Assembly (NCBI GenBank): GCA_026394375.1
Contig: JAPKYJ010000013.1
Location: 128,089-192,088, forward strand
Length of the DNA stretch: 64,000 nt
Reading direction: 5' to 3'
Source of the DNA: Methanomassiliicoccales archaeon
GTDB taxonomy: Archaea > Thermoplasmatota > Thermoplasmata > Methanomassiliicoccales > UBA472
Position numbers and translations under genes: made by a program. The notes under the pieces were generated by a model, which had not been told where the DNA came from, ran no database searches, and saw nothing but the letters and a program-made list of their open reading frames with translations. Positions 43,482 to 53,030 of the stretch are shown in pieces. Position 1 is the stretch's first letter. Every line of letters begins with the position of its first letter.

Positions 43482-45671
43482 TCATTTGTCGGTGCTCTTC
43501 CTCAGGGCGATGGCGCATTGACCAGTGGATATGCACCCATCCCCATTAGGCAATAGATCCGGGCAAAGAAGCTCCAGTCCCCTTTCCTTTGCCAACCGTT
43601 GAGCCATTGCGGTGATGGTGTGGTTGTAAGATACCCCGCCCGTGATGCCTATCTCCTTGAGGTTCGCGCTCTGCGCTCTGTCGGCGGCGATGTCAACCAA
43701 CCCTTCGAGCATTGCCAGGACCATGGAACGAGCTTTTTCGTCCGTCGTCCCGCTAGATTCGAGCATCTGCCCGTACATGGGGACGGTCATCACCGTGCCT
43801 CCCTTGTGCACGACGTCGATCTCGAGCGATTCTCTCCCCTGCTCCAGATGCTGTTCCAGTTTCATCGCTGGCTCTCCATCGTAGGAACGGTAGTGGCAGA
43901 TCCCCAGCTCATCCGCTAGGGCATCCAGCACCCTGCCGAAGCTGGTCGTTCGGGGCGCCTTCGATATCATCTTCCGTAGTATCTCCGCCTCGTGATCGGG
44001 AATGGAACTGGACCCTAGGCCGAGGGCTTCCCGGAAGGCGAAGCTCAGCCTGCGGACGTCGTAGACCGCCTTCTCTCCCCCCAGCAAAGGGATTTCTTGC
44101 AGATGTCCGATGCGCTCGTAGGAGTCGTAGGTAGCATGGAGGACTTCCCCTCCCCAAGCAACTCCATCGTCGCCGTAGCCAGTCCCATCGAGGGTGAGGA
44201 CGACCATCTCATCTCGACCGCTCTCGGCCATGAGCGCGGCGGCATGCGCCCAGTGGTGCTGCACTTCCACGCCCTCCGCTCCGTACTTCTCGGTCAGTCG
44301 CTTGGCTAGCCTGCGGGTCGTGTATCCGGGATGCATGTCCAAGCCAACAACATCGACCCGGTCCACGCCAAGCAGGCGCATCTGATAGTCCAGCGCGCTC
44401 TCTAGGAACTCGATCACGCCGTAGGAAGAGCCGTCGCCGATGTACTGCGTCTGATGAATGCGACCGTGGAAGGCGAGCGCACCGACGATGTTCTCCTGCG
44501 CTCCCACGCCGATGGCGCTGCCCTTGGCATCGAAAGGTAGACTGGTAGGCACGTGTCCCCGGGACTTGCGGATGAAGAAGGTGTTCCTGCCGAACGCTCG
44601 AACCACGGAATCATCGCAGCGGTTGATGATCTGGCGGTCATGCAGCAGGTAATACTCAGCTCCGAGATCGAGAGCGTCCTCATCCCGCAGCACCATCGGC
44701 TCGCCGGGGACGTTGGCGGAGGTCATCACCAGTGCATCCAATTTCAGATAGTGGAAGAGCAGCTGCTGCATCTCCGTGTAGGGAAGGAAGAGGCCGATGT
44801 TGCCTAGGCCAGGCGAGATGAGCTCCGTGACCTCGCTTTCCTTCTTCCTGATGAGCACGATAGGGCGATGGGTAGAGGTGAGCAGCTCCTCTTCGAACGG
44901 CTCTGGATCTCCGTACCGATGCACCGCGTCCAGGTCTCGTACCATGATCGCGAACGGCTTCTCCTTCCGCCGGTACCATTCGCGCATTTTGGGGAGGGTT
45001 GGCAACGTGCAGCACAGGTGCATCCCGCCCCAGCTCTTTGCCACGCCGACAGCGCCTTGCTCCAGCAATGAGGCGAAGGTGCGGGCGGCGTCTCCTTCGA
45101 CCCTCTTCCCCTCTTTGTCGAGGAGATAGAAAGAAGGTCCGCACTTTGAACAGGAGATGGTCTGGTGATGGAACCTTCGGTCCGCAGGATCCTCGTACTC
45201 CCGGCGACACTCCTCGCACATGGGGAAATCTCGCATGGAGGTCTTCTCTCGATCGTATGGCAGGTCCTCTATGACCGTGAAGCGGGCGCCGCAGTCCGTG
45301 CAGTTGGTGAACGGAAACAAATGTCTCCTGTTCCTGGGATCGAACATCTCTCGATGGCAGGTCGGGCAGATGGCCACGTCGTTGGGTATGGCCACTCCTC
45401 TTGCGCCTGGCTGGCTATGGACGATCCTGAATCCCGTGTCCAGTTCTGCTGCCTCGAGTCCCACCTCCATTTCGATGGAATCGATGCGCGCCAAAGCCGG
45501 AAGGTTTGATTTCAATCGTCGGACGAACTCCTCTCCGTCCCGGTCGACCTCGATGACCACGTTGGAGCCGTTGTTCTGGACGTATCCATTCAGTCCCATG
45601 GAGGTGGCGATCCGATGCACCGTCGGTCGAAAGCCGACCCCCTGCACCACGCCGTGGACCACGATCTTCAT
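43482..45671 (-). CDS. hypF: Hydrogenase maturation carbamoyltransferase HypF
   Basis: 729 residues. Domains in order: acylphosphatase (VHGVVQGVGFRPTVHRIA, 1-90), two zinc fingers (CPTC..CTDC and CEEC..CSKC, about 102-175), YrdC-like (VAKSWGGMHLCC, PFAIMVRDL, MTSANVPGEPMV) and a Kae1-like domain with QHHWAHAAALMAE and VVLTLDGTGYGDDGVAWGGE. It makes the thiocarbamate used for the CN ligands of [NiFe] hydrogenase, so the organism probably has such a hydrogenase. No other hyp or hydrogenase genes are in the window. Confidence 0.95.
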   Translation of the reverse strand: MKIVVHGVVQGVGFRPTVHRIATSMGLNGYVQNNGSNVVIEVDRDGEEFVRRLKSNLPALARIDSIEMEVGLEAAELDTGFRIVHSQPGARGVAIPNDVAICPTCHREMFDPRNRRHLFPFTNCTDCGARFTVIEDLPYDREKTSMRDFPMCEECRREYEDPADRRFHHQTISCSKCGPSFYLLDKEGKRVEGDAARTFASLLEQGAVGVAKSWGGMHLCCTLPTLPKMREWYRRKEKPFAIMVRDLDAVHRYGDPEPFEEELLTSTHRPIVLIRKKESEVTELISPGLGNIGLFLPYTEMQQLLFHYLKLDALVMTSANVPGEPMVLRDEDALDLGAEYYLLHDRQIINRCDDSVVRAFGRNTFFIRKSRGHVPTSLPFDAKGSAIGVGAQENIVGALAFHGRIHQTQYIGDGSSYGVIEFLESALDYQMRLLGVDRVDVVGLDMHPGYTTRRLAKRLTEKYGAEGVEVQHHWAHAAALMAESGRDEMVVLTLDGTGYGDDGVAWGGEVLHATYDSYERIGHLQEIPLLGGEKAVYDVRRLSFAFREALGLGSSSIPDHEAEILRKMISKAPRTTSFGRVLDALADELGICHYRSYDGEPAMKLEQHLEQGRESLEIDVVHKGGTVMTVPMYGQMLESSGTTDEKARSMVLAMLEGLVDIAADRAQSANLKEIGITGGVSYNHTITAMAQRLAKERGLELLCPDLLPNGDGCISTGQCAIALRKSTDK

Positions 45672-45785
45672 TTGAACGGGGGAATCGAAGCGGTCGAGCG
45701 TATAAATCGTTTTTCAGAGAAGCAACCGGACGATTGCCTCGGTCTCAGGAGAAGGAGATGACTGATGCAACGGAATCCGCACAAA

Positions 45786-45793
45786 TCATATAT
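45786..45793 (+). promoter_or_regulatory. TATA box of gcvH
   Basis: TCATATAT, 32-39 bases before ATG 45825. It lies downstream of the alternative ATG at 45765 and therefore rules that start out. Confidence 0.5.
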
Positions 45794-45824
45794 CCGGCAA
45801 CTGGATACCGAGCCGGGGACTGCG

Positions 45825-46208
45825 ATGAGTCTGGTTCCAGATGGATTGCGCTACACCAAAGAGCACGAATGGCTCAAGGTCGAGGGAGATGTGAGCACTA
45901 TGGGCATCACCGACCATGCCCAAGAGGAGCTCACGGACATCGTCTACGTGGAACTGCCCAAGATCGGCGCAAAGGTGAAGAAGGGCGACAGGCTGGGCGC
46001 GGTGGAGAGCGTGAAGACCGTTTCCGACATCTACAGTCCCGTGGCGGGAGAGGTGGTGGAAGCGAACGAAGCGCTCAACGATGCGCCTGGGATCTTGAAC
46101 CACAGCCCGTATGAGAAAGGCTGGTTCGCCAAGGTGCGCATGAGCGATCCCACCGAGGCAAGGCAGCTCCTGGACGCCGCCGCCTACAAGAAACTGCTGA
46201 ACGAGTGA
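45825..46208 (+). CDS. gcvH: Glycine cleavage system H protein / lipoyl carrier
   Basis: 127 residues, the normal length. RYTKEHEWLKVEGD, GITDHAQEELTDIVYVELP and the lipoylation site AVESVKTVSDIYSP with Lys64 identify GcvH. It shuttles the aminomethyl group between glycine cleavage enzymes, or serves as a lipoyl donor. No gcvT, gcvP or lipoate ligase is nearby. The frame opens at an ATG at 45765, but a TATA box at 45786 and GGGGA before ATG 45825 support the shorter form. Confidence 0.93.
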   Translation: MSLVPDGLRYTKEHEWLKVEGDVSTMGITDHAQEELTDIVYVELPKIGAKVKKGDRLGAVESVKTVSDIYSPVAGEVVEANEALNDAPGILNHSPYEKGWFAKVRMSDPTEARQLLDAAAYKKLLNE

Positions 46209-46221
46209 TTCGGCCAGGGCC

Positions 46222-46437
46222 TCAGGCCTTGGCGAACTCCTCCTTGATCCTTCTTACCAGGGCATCCTCATCCTCGGCCATGAGCCGCTTCACCTCCTTC
46301 CAGGCGGCTGGACAGCTTTTGTAGTGGACACCGGCGATCTTGTGAATGACCTCATCGATCTTCTTGCGGTTCTCCGTGGTCACCTCGATATTCGCTTCCT
46401 TCAGGACCTCGTCCAAGTGTCTAAGGTGGCAGCTCAT
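46222..46437 (-). CDS. Small helical protein of unknown function, 71 residues
   Basis: I do not recognise it. MSCHLRHLDEVLKEANIEVTTENRKKIDEVIHKIAG is followed by VHYKSCPAAWKEVKRLMAEDEDALVRRIKEEF, an all-helical, charged protein with two Cys and a WK motif. It resembles small archaeal proteins of unknown function. The frame opens upstream at 46578, but GAGGAAGG is correctly spaced before ATG 46437 and the upstream part overlaps the peroxiredoxin start region. It lies convergent to gcvH. Confidence 0.65.
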   Translation of the reverse strand: MSCHLRHLDEVLKEANIEVTTENRKKIDEVIHKIAGVHYKSCPAAWKEVKRLMAEDEDALVRRIKEEFAKA

Positions 46438-46544
46438 GTCCTTCCTCGATAGAACAAGTGTATCAACACCAAGTTCAGCTTTTCGGCTTCCTAGGACAGA
46501 ATTAATGATGAACCGGCTCTCATCCCATCTACTCGGTGATGGAA

Positions 46545-47012
46545 ATGTCAGAGATGCTGAGCGTTGGAGATAAGGCACCTGTGTTCAGGCTTCCTGACTA
46601 GGACGGGCACATTGTGGATCTGGCCGAACTGATCGGCAAGAAGGTGATCGTCCTCTACTTCTATCCAAAGGACTTCACCTCGGGATGTACCATGGAGGCG
46701 CACGAGTTCCGAGATATGCACGAGCAGTTCCAGGGAGGCGGGGCGGTCGTCCTAGGAGTGAGCGCGGATGATGTGGCGACGCACAAGCAGTTCGCCGTCG
46801 AGCACGAACTGCCTTTCAGATTGCTCAGTGACGTGGACGACAAGGTGCGCGACATTTATGGCGCGCGGGGACTGGCTCACACCCCGGGAAGGGTGACATT
46901 TCTCATCGACAAGAATGGCACGATTCGAATGGTCTTCTCGTCCCAGTTGCAGCCGAAGAAACACATCGAGGAAGGGTTGAGGGTCTTAGCTGAGATTAAC
47001 GTCAAAAGCTGA
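46545..47012 (+). CDS. bcp: Peroxiredoxin (BCP/Q type) interrupted by an in-frame TAG at codon 19
   Basis: The ATG at 46545, with GGTGA five bases upstream, begins MSEMLSVGDKAPVFRLPD, then TAG at 46599-46601, then DGHIVDLAELIGKKVIVLYFYP and the active-site FTSGCTMEAHEF in the same frame to a TGA at 47012. The family reads L-P-D-Q-D-G here, so TAG replaces CAG by one C-to-T change. The only start after the TAG is a GTG at 46614 with no ribosome site, which would remove the first strand of the thioredoxin fold. It has a single Cys. Readings are nonsense mutation, sequencing error, readthrough, or pyrrolysine; frequent TAG stops nearby weaken the last. Confidence 0.8.
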
Positions 47013-47279
47013 GGCCAGGCAATCGCCGAGAGATGAGCGTTTCTGGAAGGAGATATCCAGAATCGAACAATTCCCGCTGGATCGAAACTGGCATTAACTT
47101 CCGAGGGTCGAGTACCTTCCTAGGCTAGGGATATGGCAAGATGCATGTGGGCCCCATCTAGGCGCATCTCAAGGGAGTCAATTAGGAGGAATGTATTAAT
47201 ACCACCAATCAAAGTGATATTATGGATATCGAGTCATGCCATCGAAGACTGATCCAGTCGACATCCTGCGAGGAGATGT
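47013..47279. promoter_or_regulatory. Gap and probable promoter ahead of the chemosensory cluster
   Basis: 267 bases without a convincing gene. The A+T-rich GTATTAATA at 47193-47201 is a likely TATA box, with transcription expected near 47220. The change to more A+T-rich sequence begins around here. No repeat or integrase was seen. Confidence 0.4.
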
Positions 47280-47690
47280 ATGGGCTTGCCTTGGGACGCC
47301 TCTCAGAAAGCCTACGGTCTATACCTGGCCATAGCCGCTTCGATAGTAGCAGTCCTGTTTCTGGATGTCTACACAAAAGTGGGAATGGCAGTCGGGATGC
47401 TATATGTCATCCCGGTCACGCTCACCCTTTGGACTAAGAACTGGCGCTTCCCTATTTATCTGGCCCTGCTCTTGACCCCGCTCATGGTGTTCGGGTTCTT
47501 CCTGAAGTCGCCTGGGGCTCTAAACATCGCCGCCGTGAACCGGCCGATCATCATCGCCAGTGTCTATTTCGTATCGCTCTTGTGCGCTCTTCAGTTGCTG
47601 GTCGTCGCGGAGAGTAAGAAGGCTGAGGAGGATGCAAGGAGCAGCGAAGAGAGATACAGAACCATTTTAGAAACCCTGGGCGTGGGATAA
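47280..47690 (+). CDS. Membrane sensor, N-terminal fragment (frameshifted)
   Basis: 136 residues. About three to four membrane helices (AYGLYLAIAASIVAVLFLDV, GMLYVIPVTLTLW, PIYLALLLTPLMVFGFFL, IIIASVYFVSLLCALQLLV) lead to a linker and the first strand of a PAS domain, RYRTILETLGVG, where a TAA stops it. The next frame begins at the overlapping ATG (TAATG) and continues the same PAS motif, so one missing base at about 47685-47690 explains the break. GAGGAG precedes the ATG. It is probably a broken membrane receptor at the head of the chemosensory operon. Confidence 0.7.
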   Translation: MGLPWDASQKAYGLYLAIAASIVAVLFLDVYTKVGMAVGMLYVIPVTLTLWTKNWRFPIYLALLLTPLMVFGFFLKSPGALNIAAVNRPIIIASVYFVSLLCALQLLVVAESKKAEEDARSSEERYRTILETLGVG

Positions 47691-48226
47691 TGGTCTCGGA
47701 TACCGAAGGCAATATCACGCTCGCCAATCGGGCGGAGCAAGCGCTGCGCGAGACCGAGGCCCGGTTCGACCAGTTGGCCGAGCAGAGCAACACCGTCACT
47801 TGGGAAGCCGACGCGGACGGCCTCTTCATCTATGTCAGTAGTGTGTCCGAGGTCGTTTGGGGATACCGCCCGGACGAGCTGGTGGGCAAGAAGCACTTCT
47901 TCGACCTGGTCGTGGAAGCTGAACGCGAGACGATCAAGTCAAAGGCCTTCGAGGTGCTCAAGCACAAGGAGCGTTTCGTCGGCCTGGAGCATGCCGTGCT
48001 GGTCAAGGACGGCCGCACCCTGTGGAACTCCACCAGCGGCATCCCCCTGCTGAACGCTGCTGGAACCCTGCGAGGCTACCAAGGCCGTGACACCGACATC
48101 ATCGAACGAAAGAAAGTCGAAAAGTTGAGAAAAACGAAGGAAGAAGACAACCCGAACGACATTGATTTGACTATCCGGGCACGCAAGAAGAATAAAATAT
48201 CGAAGGAGGTAAGAATACGGAAATGA
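47690..48226 (+). CDS. PAS-domain continuation of the frameshifted sensor
   Basis: 178 residues. MVSDTEGNITLANRA is the middle of the PAS domain begun in the previous frame, then it jumps straight to a linker (EQALRETEARFDQLAEQ), as if the rest of that PAS had been deleted. A complete PAS/PAC follows (NTVTWEADADGLFIYVSSVSEVVWGY to LRGYQGRDTDIIERKK), ending in a Lys-rich tail without a kinase or methyl-accepting domain. It overlaps the next cheW by ATGA. It may still be made by coupling at TAATG, giving a soluble PAS protein. Confidence 0.65.
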   Translation: MVSDTEGNITLANRAEQALRETEARFDQLAEQSNTVTWEADADGLFIYVSSVSEVVWGYRPDELVGKKHFFDLVVEAERETIKSKAFEVLKHKERFVGLEHAVLVKDGRTLWNSTSGIPLLNAAGTLRGYQGRDTDIIERKKVEKLRKTKEEDNPNDIDLTIRARKKNKISKEVRIRK

Positions 48227-48741
48227 GAAAAGCCAATTCTGATGATAACCCTGGCCATAATACGATAGACGTCCATCGTGCAAACCACGATCAAATCGTC
48301 ACGTTTTCTCTCGATGAGCCGCGTTACGCCCTTCATCTCCAAGTCGTACAGCGTATCGTTCGGGCAGTCGAGATATTGCCTCTGCCGAAAGCACCGGATA
48401 TTGTTTCGGGTGTAATCGATGTACAAGGGCAGGTCATCCCGGTGATCGACGTCCGCAAGCGCTTCCGCCTGCCACCTCGCGAGATGGACCTAGACGACCG
48501 TTTCATCATCGCGCTCACATCTACGCGAACCGTGGCGCTTGTGGTCGATTCTGTTGTCGGTGTGCGTGCACTTGCCGAAGGGGAGAGCGTGGATGCCGAC
48601 CAGATCATACCTTCTTTGGAATACATTCGGGGAGTTGCACAGCTGGATGGTGGTCTTGTTCTGATATTTGACCTCGACCGGTTCCTATCAATCGATGAGG
48701 AGCGAGCGTTGGATGTTGCACTGACAGGAGGTACGAATTGA
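48223..48741 (+). CDS. cheW: CheW-like adaptor (WspB/WspD position)
   Basis: 172 residues. CheW fold with IVTFSLDEPRYALHLQVVQRIVRAVEILPLPKAPDIVSGVIDVQGQVIPVIDVRKRF split over the two beta barrels, and VALVVDSVVGV. It bridges the methyl-accepting protein and CheA. AGGAGGT lies upstream; the start overlaps the PAS gene and the stop overlaps cheR (TTGA). Confidence 0.9.
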   Translation: MRKANSDDNPGHNTIDVHRANHDQIVTFSLDEPRYALHLQVVQRIVRAVEILPLPKAPDIVSGVIDVQGQVIPVIDVRKRFRLPPREMDLDDRFIIALTSTRTVALVVDSVVGVRALAEGESVDADQIIPSLEYIRGVAQLDGGLVLIFDLDRFLSIDEERALDVALTGGTN

Positions 48742-50237
48742 AGAATAGCATCCCGGAGAGCCTACTTTCCCAATTGAGCGAATTCATCGCTACAAGGATG
48801 GGGTTGCATTTTCCCAGGGAGCAGTGGGATGGCCTCGAACGAAAAGTAGGTCCGCTAGCCAAAGAATTCGGTTTTAACGATGGAACAGCCTTCGTTCAGT
48901 GGCTGGTATCGTCGCCCCTAACCAGGGAGCAGATGGATATCTTAGCGAGTCATCTTACGATTGCAGAGACATATTTCTGGCGCGAACCAAGAATCTTTGA
49001 AGCGTTCGAAGAACATATCCTGCCGGAACTGGTCCGGGGGCGGGAAAAGGGAGAGAAACGGTTGAGAATATGGAGCGCTGGCTGCGCCACCGGCGAGGAG
49101 CCTTATTCCATCGCCATTGCGCTGCGCAGGGCGATCCCTGATCTTGATGATTGGCATATTACCATCCTGGCGAACGATATCAATACCCGCAATTTGCGAA
49201 AAGCGATAGCCGGTAAATACACTGATTGGTCTTTCCGTAACGTTCCGTCGTGGTTCAAAGAAGATTATTTCCTGGACAAGAAGAACGGGATGTTCGAGAT
49301 ACTGCCAGATATTCGGAAGATGATAACATTCGCCTACCTGAACCTGGCTGAGGATGAATATCCATCGCCCGTGAACAACACCAACGCCATGGACATCATA
49401 TTCTGTCGGAACGTGCTCATGTATTTTACGCAGGAGCGAGCCGAACAGATCGCGCAATGTCTCGGGCGGTCTCTTCTGGACGGGGGATGGTTGGCAGTCA
49501 GCTCTACGGAGCTTTCCCAGCATCTCTTTTCACAATTTTCATCGGTTGAATTCCCTGGGGCGATTATCTATAGGAAGGGTGCATTGGAATCCGGGTCGTC
49601 AGATGATTCATTCTCAAAGTGGCTCCCACTCCAGAACGTCCCGGTTCTAACATCCTTGGACTCCATGACCATGGTCGGAGCCGAACTCGACGAACCCGGG
49701 CTCCTGTCATTCAAACCAGAAATTGTAGTGTCTGTCGAAAGCCCCTTGTCGCAAAAGATCGAATCCGTAGGGGCTTCAAATATCAATTTGGGAAGCTTTG
49801 ATGCAGAAATGGTGGAAAAGCCTAGTGAAAGCACGCCGCAGACGATAGCGCATATGGTACGGGAACTAGCCAACCAAGGCAGGCTTGCCGATGCACAGGC
49901 CTTATGCGAAAAAGCCATAGCCATCAACAAGCTCGATCCCGGATTGCATTACCTTAGCGCGACCATTCTTCAGGAACAGAACAGGGAGGGCGATGCCATC
50001 GCCTCGCTCAGGCGGGCGCTCTATATCGATCCTGATTTCGTGCTGGCGCATTTTGCCATGGGCACCCTGGTGATGCACCGAGGAGACAAACGGGCGGCAA
50101 AGAAATGTTTTGATAACGCTCTTGCGATACTCAGTTCTTACCAACAGGATGACTTACTGATTGATTGTGAAGGAATCACGGCGGGCAGGTTCAGGGAGAT
50201 TGTTATCGCCACTATTCAGGTAGGTGCATTGACTTGA
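48738..50237 (+). CDS. cheR: CheR methyltransferase with C-terminal TPR domain (WspC-like)
   Basis: 499 residues. The CheR N-domain (1-75), then the SAM-binding IWSAGCATGEEPYSIAIAL, ILANDINTRNL, FAYLNLAED and DIIFCRNVLMYF. After a 100-residue linker, TPR-like helices occupy about 370-470 (MVRELANQGRLADAQALCEKAIAINKLDPG, YLSATILQEQNREGDAIASLRRALYIDPDF). It methylates glutamates on the receptor. CheR-TPR fusions are typical of Wsp and other alternative-function systems. The start is TTG with AGGAGG seven bases upstream, overlapping the cheW stop. Confidence 0.92.
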   Translation: MKNSIPESLLSQLSEFIATRMGLHFPREQWDGLERKVGPLAKEFGFNDGTAFVQWLVSSPLTREQMDILASHLTIAETYFWREPRIFEAFEEHILPELVRGREKGEKRLRIWSAGCATGEEPYSIAIALRRAIPDLDDWHITILANDINTRNLRKAIAGKYTDWSFRNVPSWFKEDYFLDKKNGMFEILPDIRKMITFAYLNLAEDEYPSPVNNTNAMDIIFCRNVLMYFTQERAEQIAQCLGRSLLDGGWLAVSSTELSQHLFSQFSSVEFPGAIIYRKGALESGSSDDSFSKWLPLQNVPVLTSLDSMTMVGAELDEPGLLSFKPEIVVSVESPLSQKIESVGASNINLGSFDAEMVEKPSESTPQTIAHMVRELANQGRLADAQALCEKAIAINKLDPGLHYLSATILQEQNREGDAIASLRRALYIDPDFVLAHFAMGTLVMHRGDKRAAKKCFDNALAILSSYQQDDLLIDCEGITAGRFREIVIATIQVGALT

Positions 50238-50875
50238 AAAATGACAACACCCCCTCCCTTGAGGAGCAAGAAGCGCCCATGGATAGGAGCGAATCTAGCC
50301 GCCGCGAGGAAACGAAGAAAGATATGCTCGATCAAAAAGTTGCGCCGTCTCAAACAGAAAAACACAGCATTCTACGGGCGCGCGCCCGCATCCTAGCTCG
50401 GAAACCGGCTCAGGAAGTGACAGCGAATGATCTAATCGTTGTCATCGAGTTCCGTCTTGGATCCGAAACATATGCCATCGAGTCCGCATTCGTCAGGAAA
50501 GTATATCAATTGAAAGATTACACCCCGCTACCGGGGACTCCAAACTTCGTGCTGGGTATCATCAATGTGCGGGGACAGATTTTCTCTGTCGTGGATCTCT
50601 CGAGATTTTTCAACATCCCTAGGAGGGGCCTAGGCGAGCTGAACAAAGTCATCATCATCCGCAACGAAGAGATGGAGTTCGGAATATTGGCAGATACCGT
50701 ACTTGGGACGCGACAGATTTCGCTCAAAGCCATCCAGGCATTGCCACCTACCGTTACCGGCATCGGCGCTGAGTATCTGAAGGGGGTCACGGCGGAACGG
50801 GTCATCGTCATAGACGCAAAAAAGATACTAGGCGACGAGAAGGTCATGGTGGATGAAGAGTCAGAAAAACCGTGA
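50234..50875 (+). CDS. cheW: Second CheW-like adaptor with N-terminal extension
   Basis: 213 residues. A charged, probably disordered 65-residue N-terminus precedes a CheW domain with LIVVIEFRLGSETYAIESAFVRKVYQL, PLPGTPNFVLGIINVRGQIFSVVDLSRFF and GILADTVLG. Two different CheW proteins in one cluster is a Wsp-like trait. TTG start overlapping cheR as TTGA; an ATG 15 codons later is possible. Confidence 0.88.
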   Translation: MKNDNTPSLEEQEAPMDRSESSRREETKKDMLDQKVAPSQTEKHSILRARARILARKPAQEVTANDLIVVIEFRLGSETYAIESAFVRKVYQLKDYTPLPGTPNFVLGIINVRGQIFSVVDLSRFFNIPRRGLGELNKVIIIRNEEMEFGILADTVLGTRQISLKAIQALPPTVTGIGAEYLKGVTAERVIVIDAKKILGDEKVMVDEESEKP

Positions 50876-50939
50876 GGCAGTTGATGTCGTTCAAGATAGC
50901 GACCCATGAGTTCAGGTTTGCAAAAAGGAGGAAGAGAAA

Positions 50940-53030
50940 ATGCCAGAAAAAATGAAAAAAAACACCGACAGTAAAATGAAGGATGACGAATTACGCGCCG
51001 CGTCGCTCTATGCCCGCAGCCTGATCGAAGCAAGCCTCGATCCATTTGTCACTATCAGTCCCGGTGGCAAGATCACCGATGTGAACAATGCCACAGAGCA
51101 GATGACGGGCCTAACCCGCGAACGTCTGATAGGCAGTGATTTCTCTAACTACTTTACGGAGCCCAAAAAGGCAAGGGCTGGTTACAAGCAAGTGCTCTCG
51201 CAGGGCATGGTCAAGGATTACCCGCTCGCCATCCGTCACTCTTCGGGTCGTATCGTTGACGTGCTCTACAACGCCAGCGTGTACAAAAACGAGGCCGGAG
51301 AGGTGCAGGGCGTATTTGCTGCAGCCCGGGACATCACCGAGCGCAAGCGGACCGAGGCGGATTTGGCATCTGCTTATGACCTGATCAAAGACTCACTTCG
51401 TCTGGCACACATCGGGACCTGGGACTGGCTTATTGAAAGCGATAAGGTGACCTGGTCAGAGGAACTTTACGATATTGCTGGAAGGGACCACTCATTGCCG
51501 GCGCCTACCTATGCAGAGCTTCCGCGTCACTATACACCCACCAGCTGGGAAAGTCTGAGTCGTGCTGTCAAGAAAGCACTCACTACTGGTGAACCGTACA
51601 ACCTCGAGCTAGAACTCATCCGTCCGGATGGCAGCACACGATGGACAAATGCAATCGGTAGTGTGAGACTTGACGGGAAAGGAAAGGTCATCGGGCTTCA
51701 TGACATGGTGCAGGACATCACCGAGCGCAAAAGGATGGAACATGATGTCAGGGTACGCATGAAAGAGCTGCAGGCATTCTACAGTTTGGCAGAGATAACC
51801 GAAAGGGAAGGACTCACCCTGGACGGACTGTATCAGGAACTCACGAACATCCTTCCGAACAGCTGGCAATACCCGGAGATCGCTTGGGCTAGGATAGTGA
51901 TCGGCGAGAGCGAGTTCCGCACGGGGAACTTCAGGGAGTCCGCATGGAAGCAGTCCGCGCCGGTCAAGGTGCATGAATCGGTGGTGGGGAGGATCGAAGT
52001 CGGTTACCTCGAAGAGAGACCGGAGCTCGATGAGGGACCGTTCCAAAAGGAAGAGAGGCAGCTTATAGATGCCATCGCCGAGCGGATAGGACGAATCATC
52101 GAGCGCAAGCGACTAGAGGAGCGACTAGAGGAAATGGTGAATCAGCGGACGCTCGAGCTCACGAATGTCTTGAAGGAGGTGAAAGGGACCGTGAATGTAC
52201 TGACCACCGCTGCCAGCGAGATACTGGCCGCAACCACCCAAGTCGCTACCAGCACCGCAGAGAATGCTGTCGCCATCAGCGAGACCACCACCACGGTGGA
52301 AGAGGTCCGGCAGGCCGCACAGCTCTCAACCCAGAAGGCGCAGAGCGTCTCCGACAGCGCTCAGCGGGTCGCCCAGGTGGGACAAACCGGTCAGAAGGCC
52401 GCGGATGATACGGTCGCTGTGATGCGTCAGATTCGAGACCGGATGGAAGCCATCGCGCGAACCATCGTCGGCCTGAGCGAACAAAGCCAGTCCATCGGTG
52501 GTATCATCGCCTCCGTCACGGACATCGCCGATCAATCAAACCTCCTGGCGGTGAACGCCGCCATCGAGGCCGCTAGAGCCGGCGAGCATGGCAAGGGCTT
52601 TGCCGTTGTGGCGCAGGAGATAAAGAGCCTGGCCGAGCAGTCAAAGCAGGCCACCGCACAGGTCCGTAACATTCTGGGCGATATCCAGAAGGCCACAAAT
52701 GCAGCGGTGATGGCCACGGAACAGGGGAGCAAGGCGGCTGACGCGGGCGTGAAGCAGTCGGCACAGGCAGGGGAGGCGATACGGGTGCTGGGGGAGAGCA
52801 GCGGGGCGGCAGTGCAGGCTGCAATACAAATAACGGCATCGAGCCAGCAACAGGTTGTGGGAATGAACCAGATAGCAGCAGCCATGACGAACATCAATCA
52901 GGCGGGACAGGAGACTGCCGCTAGCATGAAGCAGGCGGAAATTGCCGCGAAGAACCTACATAATCTGGGTGAGAACCTGAAAGACCTTGTCAATCGGTCC
53001 AAGTTAGTGGGGCAAAAGAGCGATGACTGA
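50940..53030 (+). CDS. Cytoplasmic methyl-accepting chemotaxis protein with PAS domains
   Basis: 696 residues and no membrane helix. PAS domain 1 (about 25-135, ending ARDITERKR), PAS domain 2 (about 145-265, ending QDITERKR), a GAF-like or variable segment (270-390, ending [14 protein letters not shown]), then the coiled-coil signalling domain with the conserved hairpin [39 protein letters not shown] around residue 525. Glutamine/alanine-rich helices flank the tip as methylation regions. A soluble receptor suggests sensing of redox, light or a cytoplasmic ligand; no cofactor-binding residue is diagnostic. AGGAGG precedes the ATG. It overlaps cheA by eight bases. Confidence 0.92.
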   Translation: MPEKMKKNTDSKMKDDELRAASLYARSLIEASLDPFVTISPGGKITDVNNATEQMTGLTRERLIGSDFSNYFTEPKKARAGYKQVLSQGMVKDYPLAIRHSSGRIVDVLYNASVYKNEAGEVQGVFAAARDITERKRTEADLASAYDLIKDSLRLAHIGTWDWLIESDKVTWSEELYDIAGRDHSLPAPTYAELPRHYTPTSWESLSRAVKKALTTGEPYNLELELIRPDGSTRWTNAIGSVRLDGKGKVIGLHDMVQDITERKRMEHDVRVRMKELQAFYSLAEITEREGLTLDGLYQELTNILPNSWQYPEIAWARIVIGESEFRTGNFRESAWKQSAPVKVHESVVGRIEVGYLEERPELDEGPFQKEERQLIDAIAERIGRIIERKRLEERLEEMVNQRTLELTNVLKEVKGTVNVLTTAASEILAATTQVATSTAENAVAISETTTTVEEVRQAAQLSTQKAQSVSDSAQRVAQVGQTGQKAADDTVAVMRQIRDRMEAIARTIVGLSEQSQSIGGIIASVTDIADQSNLLAVNAAIEAARAGEHGKGFAVVAQEIKSLAEQSKQATAQVRNILGDIQKATNAAVMATEQGSKAADAGVKQSAQAGEAIRVLGESSGAAVQAAIQITASSQQQVVGMNQIAAAMTNINQAGQETAASMKQAEIAAKNLHNLGENLKDLVNRSKLVGQKSDD

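Noticed and set aside
46545-47012. Pyrrolysine as the firm explanation of the in-frame TAG
   Set aside because: TAG is a frequent stop in this window and no pyl genes are visible, so pyrrolysine cannot be claimed.
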